Of a DNA stretch of 64,000 bases, positions 17,515 to 25,461 are shown piece by piece. Source of the stretch: Rhizobiaceae bacterium (GTDB taxonomy: Bacteria; Pseudomonadota; Alphaproteobacteria; Rhizobiales; Rhizobiaceae); the NCBI GenBank assembly GCA_023953775.1, contig JAMLJD010000005.1, positions 48,025 to 112,024 on the forward strand. The letters are read 5' to 3'. Every line of letters begins with the position of its first letter. Within the stretch, counting starts at the first letter, position 1. Under the pieces are notes generated by a model. That model was not told the origin of the DNA. It made no database searches and was given only the letters and a program-made list of their open reading frames with translations. The position numbers and the translations under genes are program-made.

Positions 17515-18816
17515 CTATTCTTCTGTTCCTCGCCACCCCCTTAGGGCACTCGGCAGGTCTGCGATCAATGACATCACTCCGCCACGCCTATTATCATTGA
17601 TTAGATTCAGTCTCATTAACTTGTTCTCGACAACGACCTTTGATACATCAAAATATGCTGACATATGCTGCAATATTTGGCTGTAAATCTCCTTATTCCA
17701 TTGTTCATCGTCAACATAAATAAACCCATACCCTCTATCCCTTACACCAAGGATAGACTTAATCTCATTCAGCTTAAATATAAAAAAATCATCCGGCAGA
17801 AGTAATTCAGACGCAAACATATTTGCTTGATACTCCAATCTCCGATAATTAAAACTGTTTTTACCATTAATTTCGAATATTAGGTCTTTTTCAATTGTGT
17901 ATTCTGAATGCATATAAATCCCGTGATTTAGTCGGAAATGTCCTATCTCGTGGCCAACGGTAAATCTCTTCCTGTTGTAATTATCATGATGGTTTACTAC
18001 GATCATTTTTCTATCAAAATTAGCGTAACCTAAAACTTCAATTCCACAGTTGTCATAGGATTTATCTTTTCTGAATTCCAATTCAATTCCAAGATTCTCA
18101 CATACTTTTCCGAGATCAACAGCGCCACCGCTATATCTTATAAGTTCTCTAACTTCTTGAGCTGCCTCTCTTAATTCTCTATCCGACAGAAATGGAGCTG
18201 ACATGCGAGGGATCTCTGGTGCAGCTACGCCCATAAGCTCTGATATTAGAGTCGACAATAGATGGCCAGTCGATCCAAAATACCTTCCATCATAGTATGC
18301 AGAGAACTTGAGTGCTTTGGCCCCAAGGTCATTTTGAAAAACTTGAGCCTGCAAGAATCGACTCTCGTAAAAGCCAAGACTTCTACGATCTGCAACAATT
18401 TCTATCCCGTTTACGTCATACTTCAGAATTGCTATATGTCTTCCTCTAGCAACGTTTTCTGCTCCGGACTGTAGACGGGAGGATGTGACTAAGACGCCTT
18501 TCGCTGCATGCCCGAAAATCCGGAAGAGCTTTGAAGAAAAATCAGTAACGTCTCTCTCCTGGATAGATGCTTGGTGATTCTTGCATTCGAATACGACATA
18601 CATAGATGGCGATTTACGGCCCTTCTGGCTTACCTCAACAACGACGTCGAATTGAATGTTACCCTTTCGCTCACTGCAATAGTAAGATTTCTTCTTAAAA
18701 ATCTCACAATATTCTGAGGGATAAAGATCATATATTAGCTCTCCTCGATTCTTTTGATCGAGAAGAAGCTGATATATTTGGTTCTCGAGCCTATCGCCCT
18801 TCGCTGTCGAATTCAC
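17515..18816 (-). CDS. Restriction-endonuclease-like domain fused to ImmA/IrrE metallopeptidase, AT-rich
   Basis: This 433-residue protein joins two domains. Residues about 5-135 look like an Mrr-type PD-(D/E)XK nuclease: E11 (KGDRLENQIY), D57 (IQFDVVVEVS) and the E77-x-K79 pair (VVFECKNHQ). Residues about 215-420 are an ImmA/IrrE zinc peptidase, with HEIGH at 289-293 and a likely third ligand at E328 (RRLEYQANMFASELLLP). ImmA/IrrE peptidases cleave repressors on DNA damage, so nuclease and signalling roles may be joined. The coding DNA is far richer in A/T than all neighbours, and it lies alone in the gap between mccB and mccA, so it was probably acquired by transfer. GTG at 18816 has AGGG 6 bases upstream; a TTG at 18840 lacks a ribosome site. 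Confidence 0.8.
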   Translation of the reverse strand: MNSTAKGDRLENQIYQLLLDQKNRGELIYDLYPSEYCEIFKKKSYYCSERKGNIQFDVVVEVSQKGRKSPSMYVVFECKNHQASIQERDVTDFSSKLFRIFGHAAKGVLVTSSRLQSGAENVARGRHIAILKYDVNGIEIVADRRSLGFYESRFLQAQVFQNDLGAKALKFSAYYDGRYFGSTGHLLSTLISELMGVAAPEIPRMSAPFLSDRELREAAQEVRELIRYSGGAVDLGKVCENLGIELEFRKDKSYDNCGIEVLGYANFDRKMIVVNHHDNYNRKRFTVGHEIGHFRLNHGIYMHSEYTIEKDLIFEINGKNSFNYRRLEYQANMFASELLLPDDFFIFKLNEIKSILGVRDRGYGFIYVDDEQWNKEIYSQILQHMSAYFDVSKVVVENKLMRLNLINDNRRGGVMSLIADLPSALRGWRGTEE

Positions 18817-18917
18817 CTTCTGCCCTGACCATCGAAGCAATTGGCAGGGATTATTTCATTTTCTGCAAAAAATTGCGATGCCTGAGGTGTCGCCACCACC
18901 GTTCGCGCCATCACCCC

Positions 18918-18960
18918 ATCCGGCTCGCGATGCTCGCCGACCTCCCCATCAAGGGGAGGC
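18918..18960. repeat. Palindromic repeat of Rhizobiales type
   Basis: CCTCCCC (18941-18947) and GGGGAGG (18953-18959) form a 7-bp stem with loop ATCAA, preceded by CCGGCTCGCGATGCTCGCCG. Elements of this make-up are widely dispersed between genes in Mesorhizobium-like genomes. It lies 20 bp past the reductase stop on the minus strand and may act as its terminator. Confidence 0.5.
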
Positions 18961-18979
18961 GGGGCGGCGCGCATATGAG

Positions 18980-19537
18980 TCACCCGCCATAGTGCGGCCG
19001 GTAGGTGAGGATCACCGCGCCGGTCTTGAGCGGGCGGGTGCCGGTGAGCGTCAGCTTTAGCCATTTGTCCGCCGGCTTGAACAGCGGGTTGCCCTTGCCC
19101 AGCACGACGGGGGCGAGGCAGAGCCGGTATTCGTCGACGAGTTCGTGCCGCAAGAGGTCGTCGACCAGGTCGGCGCTGCCGAAGACATAGATGTCGCCGC
19201 CCGGCTCGCGCTTCAGCGCCTCGACTGCGGCCGGCACCGCGCCGTCGAGGATGCGGCTGTTGTTCCACGCGGCGGTGTCGAGCGTGCGCGAGGCGACGAC
19301 CTTCTCGACGCCGTTCATGAAGTCGGCGATCGGCCCGGTCTCCTTCGTCCAGTAGTCGGCCATGCCCTGATAGGTGGTGCGGCCGAACACAAGCGTGCCG
19401 ATCTCCTTCGCCTGTTCGAGGCTGAAGGCCTCGAGCTCCTCACCCCACGACGTCATGTGGAAATCGAGCTCCCAGCTCTTCGCGCCCTCGAAAAAGCCGT
19501 CGAGCGACATCAGGTTCCAGACCACGAGCCTGCGCAT
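18980..19537 (-). CDS. Dihydrofolate reductase / RibD C-terminal family protein
   Basis: This 185-residue protein belongs to the RibD C-terminal/dihydrofolate-reductase-like family of NADPH-dependent reductases. MRRLVVWNLMSLDGFFEG is the usual first strand and loop, TLVFGRTTYQGMADYW the first nucleotide-binding segment, and GGDIYVFGSADLVDDLLRH the second; LAPVVLGKGNPLF follows as in the family. The true substrate is generally unknown, and these are not housekeeping folate enzymes. The ATG at 19537 has AAGGAGA upstream. Two related palindromes lie just upstream of the start. Confidence 0.88.
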   Translation of the reverse strand: MRRLVVWNLMSLDGFFEGAKSWELDFHMTSWGEELEAFSLEQAKEIGTLVFGRTTYQGMADYWTKETGPIADFMNGVEKVVASRTLDTAAWNNSRILDGAVPAAVEALKREPGGDIYVFGSADLVDDLLRHELVDEYRLCLAPVVLGKGNPLFKPADKWLKLTLTGTRPLKTGAVILTYRPHYGG

Positions 19538-19550
19538 GTTCGTCTCCTTA

Positions 19551-19607
19551 CCGGTTGTTTTTTGCAACTGGTTTTACCTCTCATATCCGATTGCACTTTG
19601 CAATCGG
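19551..19607 (-). promoter_or_regulatory. Paired 21-bp palindromes upstream of the reductase gene
   Basis: Two 21-bp elements, 19551-19571 and 19587-19607, share the pattern CCGRTTG..TTTGCAAYYGG. Each is an inverted repeat (CCGGTTG/CAACTGG and CCGATTGCA/TGCAATCGG). Their starts are 36 bp apart, and they lie 14-70 bp upstream of the reductase ATG and at least 104 bp before mccA. Repetition of the same sequence argues for a protein-binding operator over a simple terminator. No regulator is adjacent. Confidence 0.5.
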
Positions 19608-19711
19608 TTTTTCCGCCGCCCGCGACAGCCGACGCAAAGTGCCGCGAGGGGCGCCCCTGGCGGCGCATATTGACCCTTTGCTCCGCGCGCCCGGCACGAT
19701 AAACCGGCAGG

Positions 19712-21817
19712 ATGAGACCGCCATTCACGAAAATCCTGATCGCAAATCGCGGCGAAATTGCCTGCCGCGTCATCCGCACCGCCCGCCGCATGGGCGTCGC
19801 CACCGTCGCCGTCTATTCCGACGCCGACCGCGGTGCGCTGCACACCCAGCTTGCAGACCATGCGGTGCATATCGGCGCCTCGCCGGCGGCCGAAAGCTAT
19901 CTCGTCGGCAAGCGCATCGTCGAGGCGGCCCTCGCCACCGGTGCTGAGGCGATCCATCCCGGCTACGGCTTCCTGTCGGAGAACCCGGATTTCGTCGACC
20001 AGGTGACGGCGGCGGGGCTGGTGTTCATCGGCCCCTCGGCCGATTCGATCCGCGCGATGGGCCTCAAGGACGCGGCGAAACGGCTGATGGAAAAGGCCGG
20101 CGTGCCGGTGGTGCCGGGCTATCACGGCGAGGCGCAGGAGCATGTTGTGCTGGCCACCAAGGCGCGCGAGATCGGCTATCCGGTGCTGATCAAGGCGCGC
20201 GCCGGCGGCGGCGGCAAGGGCATGCGCAAGGTCGACGACCCCGACCATTTCGGCGAGGCGCTGGCGGCGGCCAAGCGCGAGGCCAAGAGCGCCTTCGGCG
20301 ACGACCGCGTGCTGGTCGAGAAATATGTCGAGAAGCCGCGCCACATCGAAGTGCAGGTGTTCGGCGACAATCATGGCAATGCCGTGCACCTGTTCGAGCG
20401 CGACTGCTCGGCGCAGCGCCGCCACCAGAAGGTGATCGAGGAGGCGCCGGCGCCCGGCATGAGCGAGGAGATGCGCTGGGCGATGGCCGAGGCCGCGGTG
20501 ACGGCCGCCAAGGCGATCCACTATTCGGGCGCCGGCACGATCGAATTCATCGCCGACGCCTCCGAGGGGCTGCGCTCCGACCGGTTCTGGTTCATGGAGA
20601 TGAACACGCGGCTGCAGGTCGAGCATCCGGTGACCGAGATGGTGACCGGCATCGACCTCGTCGAATGGCAGTTGCGGGTCGCGGCCGGCGAGAAGCTGCC
20701 GCGCAAGCAGAGCGAGATCACGCTCGACGGCCACGCCTTCGAGGCGCGGCTCTATGCCGAGGACGCCGCGAAGGGATTCCTGCCGGCCACCGGCACGCTG
20801 CATCATCTGGCGTTCCCGTCGACGGTGAGCGACGGCGCCGAAGTCCGCATCGAGACCGGCGTGCGCGCCGGCGACGCGATCTCGCCCTTCTACGATCCGA
20901 TGATCGCCAAGGTCGTGGTGCATGCGGGCAGCCGCAAGGCCGCGCTCGCCGCACTCGACGAGGCGCTGCGCGAAACGCATGTCGCGGGCTCCGTGGTCAA
21001 CACCGCCTTCCTTCGGGCGCTGGCCAGCGACCCGGATTTCGCCTCCGGCAATGTCGACACCGGGCTGATCGGCCGCAACCAGGACGCGCTGACGGCAACC
21101 GCCGCGACGCCGGACGACGCCGTGGTGCTGGCGGCGCTGATCGCCAGCGGCGCGTTGCGCGACGGCGGCGCCGGCAGCGACCCGTGGAGCGCGCTCGCGG
21201 GCTACGCGCATTTCAACCCCCTGCCCTTCCGGCAGAAGGTCGTCGAGGGCGAGACCGTGCACACGGTCGCCATCGCGGTCACCGGCCCCGGCGCCTTCGC
21301 GGTGGCGTATCACGGCCGCTCGCACCGGGTGACGGCGCGGCTCGACGGCGGCCGGGCGGTGATGCGCGGCGGCTTCGCGCTCGAGGCCGCGATCGGACGC
21401 CTGCCGGACGGCCTGGCGCTGTTTACCCGCGAGGGCGGCTACGGCTTCAAGGTGCCGGATCCGTTCGCGGCGGCCGAGGCCGGCAGTGCCGCCGGCGACA
21501 ATCTGCGCGCGCCGATGCCCGGTCTCGTCAAGATGGTGAAGGCGAACGCCGGCGAGACGGTGACGAAGGGTCAGCCGCTGCTGATCCTCGAAGCCATGAA
21601 GATGGAGCACACGATCGCCGCGCCGCATGACGGCGAGATCGAGGAGATCGCCAGCGAGGGCACGCAGGTCAACGAGGGGACCGTGCTGGTCCGCTTCGCC
21701 GAACGCGATGGCGACGGCGAAGAGCAGCCCGCCGCGGAACCGGAATCGCGGCGCCCCGACCCGTCAGAAATCGTCATGCCGGAGATCGACCCGAGCTATA
21801 CCGACGCGCCGGAGTAG
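19712..21817 (+). CDS. mccA: Methylcrotonyl-CoA carboxylase, biotin carboxylase/carrier (alpha) subunit
   Basis: This 701-residue subunit carboxylates its own biotin using ATP and bicarbonate and presents it to MccB. The biotin carboxylase domain covers about 1-445, with ILIANRGEIACRVIRTAR at the start, the ATP-grasp loop KARAGGGGKGMRKV and FMEMNTRLQVEHPVTEM. The carrier domain is C-terminal with EAMKMEH, biotin on K630. An unusual acidic/Pro-rich tail of about 45 residues follows the carrier. Propionyl-CoA or acetyl-CoA carboxylase is the main alternative for such a subunit, but the MccB and Ivd context favours methylcrotonyl-CoA. The downstream hydroxymethylglutaryl-CoA lyase gene expected in this pathway is absent here. 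Confidence 0.92.
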   Translation: MRPPFTKILIANRGEIACRVIRTARRMGVATVAVYSDADRGALHTQLADHAVHIGASPAAESYLVGKRIVEAALATGAEAIHPGYGFLSENPDFVDQVTAAGLVFIGPSADSIRAMGLKDAAKRLMEKAGVPVVPGYHGEAQEHVVLATKAREIGYPVLIKARAGGGGKGMRKVDDPDHFGEALAAAKREAKSAFGDDRVLVEKYVEKPRHIEVQVFGDNHGNAVHLFERDCSAQRRHQKVIEEAPAPGMSEEMRWAMAEAAVTAAKAIHYSGAGTIEFIADASEGLRSDRFWFMEMNTRLQVEHPVTEMVTGIDLVEWQLRVAAGEKLPRKQSEITLDGHAFEARLYAEDAAKGFLPATGTLHHLAFPSTVSDGAEVRIETGVRAGDAISPFYDPMIAKVVVHAGSRKAALAALDEALRETHVAGSVVNTAFLRALASDPDFASGNVDTGLIGRNQDALTATAATPDDAVVLAALIASGALRDGGAGSDPWSALAGYAHFNPLPFRQKVVEGETVHTVAIAVTGPGAFAVAYHGRSHRVTARLDGGRAVMRGGFALEAAIGRLPDGLALFTREGGYGFKVPDPFAAAEAGSAAGDNLRAPMPGLVKMVKANAGETVTKGQPLLILEAMKMEHTIAAPHDGEIEEIASEGTQVNEGTVLVRFAERDGDGEEQPAAEPESRRPDPSEIVMPEIDPSYTDAPE

Positions 21818-21862
21818 CGCGGTTCGCGGCGTGGCGGGATTGCCGCGCGGAACGACACAGCG

Positions 21863-21900
21863 AAGGCCGCGCCGGCTTCTGTCATGCCGGTCGCGGCCTT
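21863..21900 (+). terminator. GC-rich hairpin after mccA
   Basis: AAGGCCGCG (21863-21871) pairs with CGCGGCCTT (21892-21900), and an inner CCGGC/GCCGG stem extends it, leaving a 9-base loop and one bulged T. It starts 46 bp after the mccA stop. There is no T-run, so it fits a 3'-end-stabilising or factor-dependent terminator. Confidence 0.5.
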
Positions 21901-22005
21901 GCTGTCAGGCACCGTCCCCAAAACGTCCCCACGCCCGCGGCCGTGCCTCGCGCGAGCCGACACCCCGTTCCCCGGCCGGCGCGCGCAGTCCCCCTCAAGG
22001 GATGT

Positions 22006-22272
22006 TCAGTGCGTGGTCATCCACTCCCGGGCGTCACGCAGCGCCTGGGCGATCTCCGGCTTGGTCATCGTGGCCGAGAGTTCCGAGCGCAGCTCGGCGG
22101 CCCGCTCCGATCCCTTGATCGCCGCGATGTTGAACCATTTGTGGGCGGCGATCATGTCGACGTCGCAGTCGCGGCCGGTCGCATACATCATGCCCAGTTC
22201 GAACAGGATATCCGCTTTGGCCGACATTTCCGCCGCGCCGAAGCCTTCTCCGATCATCTCAAGTCGCGCCAT
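22006..22272 (-). CDS. Sel1-repeat small protein
   Basis: This 88-residue soluble protein contains one full Sel1-type TPR-like repeat, ILFELGMMYATGRDCDVDMI followed by AAHKWFNIAAIKGSERAAEL. Such repeats form helical hairpins that bind other proteins. No signal peptide is present, so it is probably cytoplasmic. It stands alone, with a 320-bp AT-richer region on its upstream side. The partner is unknown. Confidence 0.75.
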   Translation of the reverse strand: MARLEMIGEGFGAAEMSAKADILFELGMMYATGRDCDVDMIAAHKWFNIAAIKGSERAAELRSELSATMTKPEIAQALRDAREWMTTH

Positions 22273-22593
22273 TTTTCAATCCCCTGTTTCCCGATCCCGA
22301 GAGCGGCGCGGCGGTTTCTGATTGCCGTCGCCTGATGGTTTCGAGGATGGCGCGGCGGCTCTGAAAATTCAGCTAAATGGCGTGCTTAATTTGCCGAAAA
22401 CAAAGTTCGAATTTTCAGTAAACTACGGATTTCATTAACAATAGAGATGCCGCAAATGCGGGCCGCTTAACCGAAAATGCACGGAATCCTCCGCTGACGG
22501 AGAAAGATTTCGTTGACCACGAAATGCGGAGGCGGCGCGAATGCAAGCGCGCTTCGGCGCCCGCCAACAGGTCCATGTCCACGCGTCAGGGGC
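22273..22593. other. Intergenic region with inverted repeats, no gene seen
   Basis: This 321-bp region has no convincing gene and is richer in A/T than its neighbours. It holds a perfect 10-bp inverted repeat, CTGAAAATTC (22361-22370) and GAATTTTCAG (22409-22418), which lies upstream of the Sel1 gene and could be its operator. Two small hairpins follow, CTCCG/CGGAG (22489-22502) and ATTTCG/CGAAAT (22507-22525); the second may end the DUF305 transcript. Confidence 0.4.
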
Positions 22594-23019
22594 CTATTGT
22601 CCGGGCGGCAGGTCCGGTGCGTCGTCGGGCAGCGGGTTCGCCTCGAGATCGGCAATCAGCTCCTTCATCTCGGCGATCTCGCGGACCTGGGCCTCGATGA
22701 TGCCGTCGGCGAGTTCGCGCACGCGCGGATCGCGTATGTGGGCGCGGCGGCTGGTCATGATGGCGATCGAGTGGTGGGGGATCATCGCGCTCATATAGGA
22801 CACGTCGTCGACGGTTTCCTGGCTGCGAACGAGCCACAGCGAGCCGGCGAAGACGACGACAGCCACGGCCATGATCGCCGCGTTGACGGTCTTGTTGGCA
22901 TACATCGACCACATGAAGCCCAGCATGACGACGGCCATCACCGCGCCCATCAGGACTGCCATCCAGACGCGCGTCTGGCTGAACGTGGCGTGATCGAGGG
23001 CGTAGGTGTTGAGATACAT
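22594..23019 (-). CDS. DUF305 membrane protein
   Basis: This 141-residue protein has two membrane helices (about 17-37 and 46-66) and then a DUF305 segment with SAMIPHHSIAIMTSRRA at 77-93 and a helical tail containing REIAEMKELI. DUF305 folds like a ferritin-type helix pair; its His/Met residues suggest metal (often copper) handling, though this is not proven. The ATG at 23019 overlaps the stop codon of the glutaredoxin-membrane gene by one base (TGATG), so the two are translationally coupled and probably work together in redox or metal stress at the inner membrane. Confidence 0.85.
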   Translation of the reverse strand: MYLNTYALDHATFSQTRVWMAVLMGAVMAVVMLGFMWSMYANKTVNAAIMAVAVVVFAGSLWLVRSQETVDDVSYMSAMIPHHSIAIMTSRRAHIRDPRVRELADGIIEAQVREIAEMKELIADLEANPLPDDAPDLPPGQ

Positions 23020-23453
23020 CAGCTCTCGACGTCGCGGAGCTTGAGGATGGCGAGGATGCACATCGAGATCGCGATGAACCATTCAGCCGCGCGCAGCGTC
23101 AGAAGTTCGCCGAACGCAGCCCAGCTCGCGGCCAGAGCCATCAATGCGGCCATCCCGAAGACGGCGATCACCGGCTGGTAGGTCACCGCGTCGGGATCTT
23201 TCACCGACTTGCCGAGGTGGCGGCGAAGCGCCTCGTAGCCGCCGACGCGTTCGCCATCGATGAAGGTCTGGGGGGTCGTCTTCACGCCGCGTTCGGCCTT
23301 GAACGCCTCGGTTTCCACCTTGGTCGTCAGCCGGTTGTCCTCGACCTCAAATCCCTCGCGTTCAAGAAGATCGAGGGACTTCAGCCCAAAGGGACAAAGG
23401 TGATCCTCCGTGGCCATCCTGTAGAGGGTTGCGTTGCGCCCACCGTCGCTCAT
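23019..23453 (-). CDS. Glutaredoxin domain fused to a two-helix membrane domain
   Basis: This 144-residue protein has a glutaredoxin-like domain at about 8-85 and two membrane helices at about 93-115 and 120-138, similar to MauE/DoxX-type redox membrane proteins. The active site is C20-PFG, with a single cysteine where classical glutaredoxins have CPYC; VKTTPQTFIDGERVGGYEAL supplies the cis-Pro and glutathione-binding segment. It probably exchanges thiols at the cytoplasmic face of the membrane by a monothiol mechanism. The ATG at 23453 has GGGAG 5 bases upstream; longer upstream extensions are Arg-rich and unlikely. It is the first gene of a pair with the DUF305 protein. Confidence 0.82.
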   Translation of the reverse strand: MSDGGRNATLYRMATEDHLCPFGLKSLDLLEREGFEVEDNRLTTKVETEAFKAERGVKTTPQTFIDGERVGGYEALRRHLGKSVKDPDAVTYQPVIAVFGMAALMALAASWAAFGELLTLRAAEWFIAISMCILAILKLRDVES

Positions 23454-23668
23454 GTCGACTCCCGGCTCGTGTTTCACATGGTGAGGGAACGACATTCCGG
23501 GGAAAACCGTTCCCGGCGCATATGACCGGCTGCGGCTGCCACCATCGCGGGCGAGCTTCCCCAACGATACGGCTTCCGCAAACGCCCGGCATGGTTTACG
23601 CTTACGTTCGCGTAAGCTTTCCGGCTCCGACGGCCAAGGACGGCGGGCCAAACCCCAGGGAGGAATGC

Positions 23669-24010
23669 ATGAAGAAGCTGTTCGCCATGACCGCGCTGGC
23701 CGCCATCGCCTTGACCGGCGCCGCGCTGGCCGACCCGATCGAAGGCAAGTGGAAGACACAGTCGGGCGCGACTGCACAGATTTCGCCGTGTGGCGGCTCG
23801 TTCTGCGTCAAGCTGACGACGGGACAGCATGCGGGCAAGCAGATCGGCAAGATGACGCCGAACGGCAGCGGCAAGTACAAGGGCTCGCTCACCGATCCGG
23901 CCGACGACAAGACCTACAGCGGTTCCGGCTCGCTGAACGGCAACGTTCTGAAGATGCGCGGCTGCGTTCTCGCGGTGCTGTGCAAGACCCAGACCTGGAA
24001 CAGGCTATAG
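23669..24010 (+). CDS. DUF2147 secreted protein
   Basis: This 113-residue protein has a clear signal peptide (MKKLFAMTALAAIALTGAALA, cleavage near ALA-DPI; mature protein about 92 residues). The mature part matches DUF2147, with GKWKTQSGATAQISPCGGSF near its start and the closing GCVLAVLCKTQTWNRL. Three cysteine-containing turns could form disulfides in the periplasm. The function is unknown; the beta-barrel fold resembles lipocalin-like binding proteins. AGGGAGGAA lies just before the ATG. It is divergent from the glutaredoxin-DUF305 pair. Confidence 0.88.
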   Translation: MKKLFAMTALAAIALTGAALADPIEGKWKTQSGATAQISPCGGSFCVKLTTGQHAGKQIGKMTPNGSGKYKGSLTDPADDKTYSGSGSLNGNVLKMRGCVLAVLCKTQTWNRL

Positions 24011-24124
24011 CACCACGCTTGCGGCCAATATCGGCCCCATCAATCCTGATCGACAAACAGACGACCCGCCGGATCGCCGGCGGGTCGCTTCACGTCCGGC
24101 CGCCGTGGAGACGGCCCGCGTCCG

Positions 24125-24829
24125 TCAGGTGCGGGCGCGCTGGTTGAACAGAACCTTCTGGGCTTCCTTGTCGTCGCCGAGATTGCGCCTGAACTCCTGG
24201 CCGACCGCCAGGCCGCGGCCGACCGCCGGACGCGCCATCACCGCCTCGAACCAGCGCTTGAGGTTCGGGAAATCCTCGAGATCCTGGCCCTGGTTCCTGT
24301 GCGGGCGCACCCACCCGATGCAGGCGATGTCGGCGATCGAATACTCGCCGGCCAGATAGTCGCGGTCGGTCAGGCGCTTGTTCATGACGCCGTAGAGGCG
24401 ATTGACCTCATTGGTGTAGCGCGCGACCGCGTAAGGCACCTCCTCAGGCGCATACTGGCGGAAATGATGCGCCTGGCCGGCCATCGGCCCAAGCCCGCCC
24501 ATCTGCCACATCAGCCACTGGTCGACATCGACGCGGCCGCGCTCGTCGGCGGGATAGAAGCGGCCGAACTTGCGGCCGAGATATTGCAGGATCGCGCCGG
24601 ACTCGAACACCGAGATCGGCTCGCCGCCCGGCCCCTCGGGGTCGACGATCGCCGGCATGCGGTTGTTGGGCGCGATCGCGAGGAAGGACGGCTCGAACTG
24701 CTCGCCCTTGCCGATATTGACGAACTTCACCTCGTAGGGGACGCCGAGCTCCTCGAGCATGATCGAGATCTTCCAGCCGTTCGGGGTCGGCCAGTAGTGG
24801 AGTTGGATCGGCCTGGTCTGTGTCGTCAT
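24125..24829 (-). CDS. Glutathione S-transferase, YfcG/YghU (Nu) type
   Basis: This 234-residue protein is a Nu-class glutathione transferase, a family with glutathione-dependent disulfide reductase activity. The thioredoxin-like domain (about 1-90) begins QLHYWPTPNGWKISIMLEEL, where the Thr of TPNG is the usual active-site residue. NNRMPAIVDPEG and VFESGAILQYLG bind glutathione. The helical domain has ADIACIGWVRPHRNQG and the C-terminal helix. The ATG at 24829 has GGAGAA upstream. It is a single gene, convergent with the DUF2147 gene, and is probably cytoplasmic. Confidence 0.9.
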   Translation of the reverse strand: MTTQTRPIQLHYWPTPNGWKISIMLEELGVPYEVKFVNIGKGEQFEPSFLAIAPNNRMPAIVDPEGPGGEPISVFESGAILQYLGRKFGRFYPADERGRVDVDQWLMWQMGGLGPMAGQAHHFRQYAPEEVPYAVARYTNEVNRLYGVMNKRLTDRDYLAGEYSIADIACIGWVRPHRNQGQDLEDFPNLKRWFEAVMARPAVGRGLAVGQEFRRNLGDDKEAQKVLFNQRART

Positions 24830-25004
24830 CGATGGTGTTCTCCGGTTCCGGCGTGAACAAACCACAAAGGCCGGCCCGCGCCAATCGGCCAGCGCCGGCC
24901 GGGGTCCTTACACCACGTTAAGGTGTTTGAATGGCCGATGAACGGGCGCATCAGCACCGGTTCAGAGCGATTTTCGTAAAAAGCCGCCAACAACGGAGTT
25001 ACCG

Positions 25005-25169
25005 ATGCTCGCGCGGCGTTTCACGATCGTCTGTCTGTTCGCAATGGTCTTCGGCATGGCGTTCGCCAGCCTGATCGTCGACATGGAGCATAAGGGGGGC
25101 CAGAGGCAGGCCCCCGCGGTGATGTCCTGCATCAGCGGTGGGGCCTGCGCGATCCCGCACGGCCGCTAA
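25005..25169 (+). CDS. Small exported or membrane peptide, 54 residues
   Basis: This short gene starts with ATG 25005 behind GGAG. The product begins MLARRFTIVCLFAMVFGMAF, a basic start and a hydrophobic helix, and ends in a short tail with a Cys pair (MSCISGGACAIPHGR). It may be a secreted or membrane-anchored peptide; a similar pattern of one helix plus a two-Cys tail is familiar among small rhizobial proteins, though I cannot name a family. An ACACC/GGTGT inverted repeat lies in its upstream region (24910-24926). Confidence 0.5.
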   Translation: MLARRFTIVCLFAMVFGMAFASLIVDMEHKGGQRQAPAVMSCISGGACAIPHGR

Positions 25170-25204
25170 GCCGCAGGCCTACGATACCCGAAAGACCCCC
25201 ACCC

Positions 25205-25393
25205 ATGACACAGACCCCACGGCGCACCCTCGCCGCCATTCTCATGCGCAGCCTCGTGCTCGCTTCCCTGGTCGCGGCACCCTTCGCGATCGCGCAGACC
25301 GTGCACGCGGAAACCTCGACGGCGATCGGAACCACGCAGAAGATGTCCAGCGGCGTGGGCTTCGTGCTGCTGGTGAGCCTGCAGCGGCGGTAG
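25205..25393 (+). CDS. Possible small exported protein, 62 residues
   Basis: This frame encodes a signal-peptide-like start (ILMRSLVLASLVAAPFAIAQ, cleavage near VHA-ETS) followed by only about 25 residues (STAIGTTQKMSSGVGFVLLV). It lies 35 bp after the 54-residue peptide gene on the same strand. There is no convincing ribosome site, so it may be non-coding. Confidence 0.35.
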   Translation: MTQTPRRTLAAILMRSLVLASLVAAPFAIAQTVHAETSTAIGTTQKMSSGVGFVLLVSLQRR

Positions 25394-25461
25394 GCCCGAA
25401 AAGCCGCGAGGCGAGCCGCCGGCCCTCTCGAAACGGGCCGCGCGACTCCCTATAATGGGTC

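Noticed and set aside
19574..21628. 684-codon minus-strand open frame opposite mccA
   Set aside because: The biotin carboxylase on the plus strand is unmistakable, and the reverse frame gives a His/Arg-rich low-complexity product.
22435..22471. CtrA-like binding site (TTAAC at 22435 and 22467)
   Set aside because: The two half-sites are 27 bp apart instead of the required 7, and no cell-cycle gene follows.
24869..24900. GGCCGGC/GCCGGCC palindrome upstream of the GST gene as a terminator
   Set aside because: No gene ends there on either strand and there is no T-run; at this GC content such palindromes arise easily.
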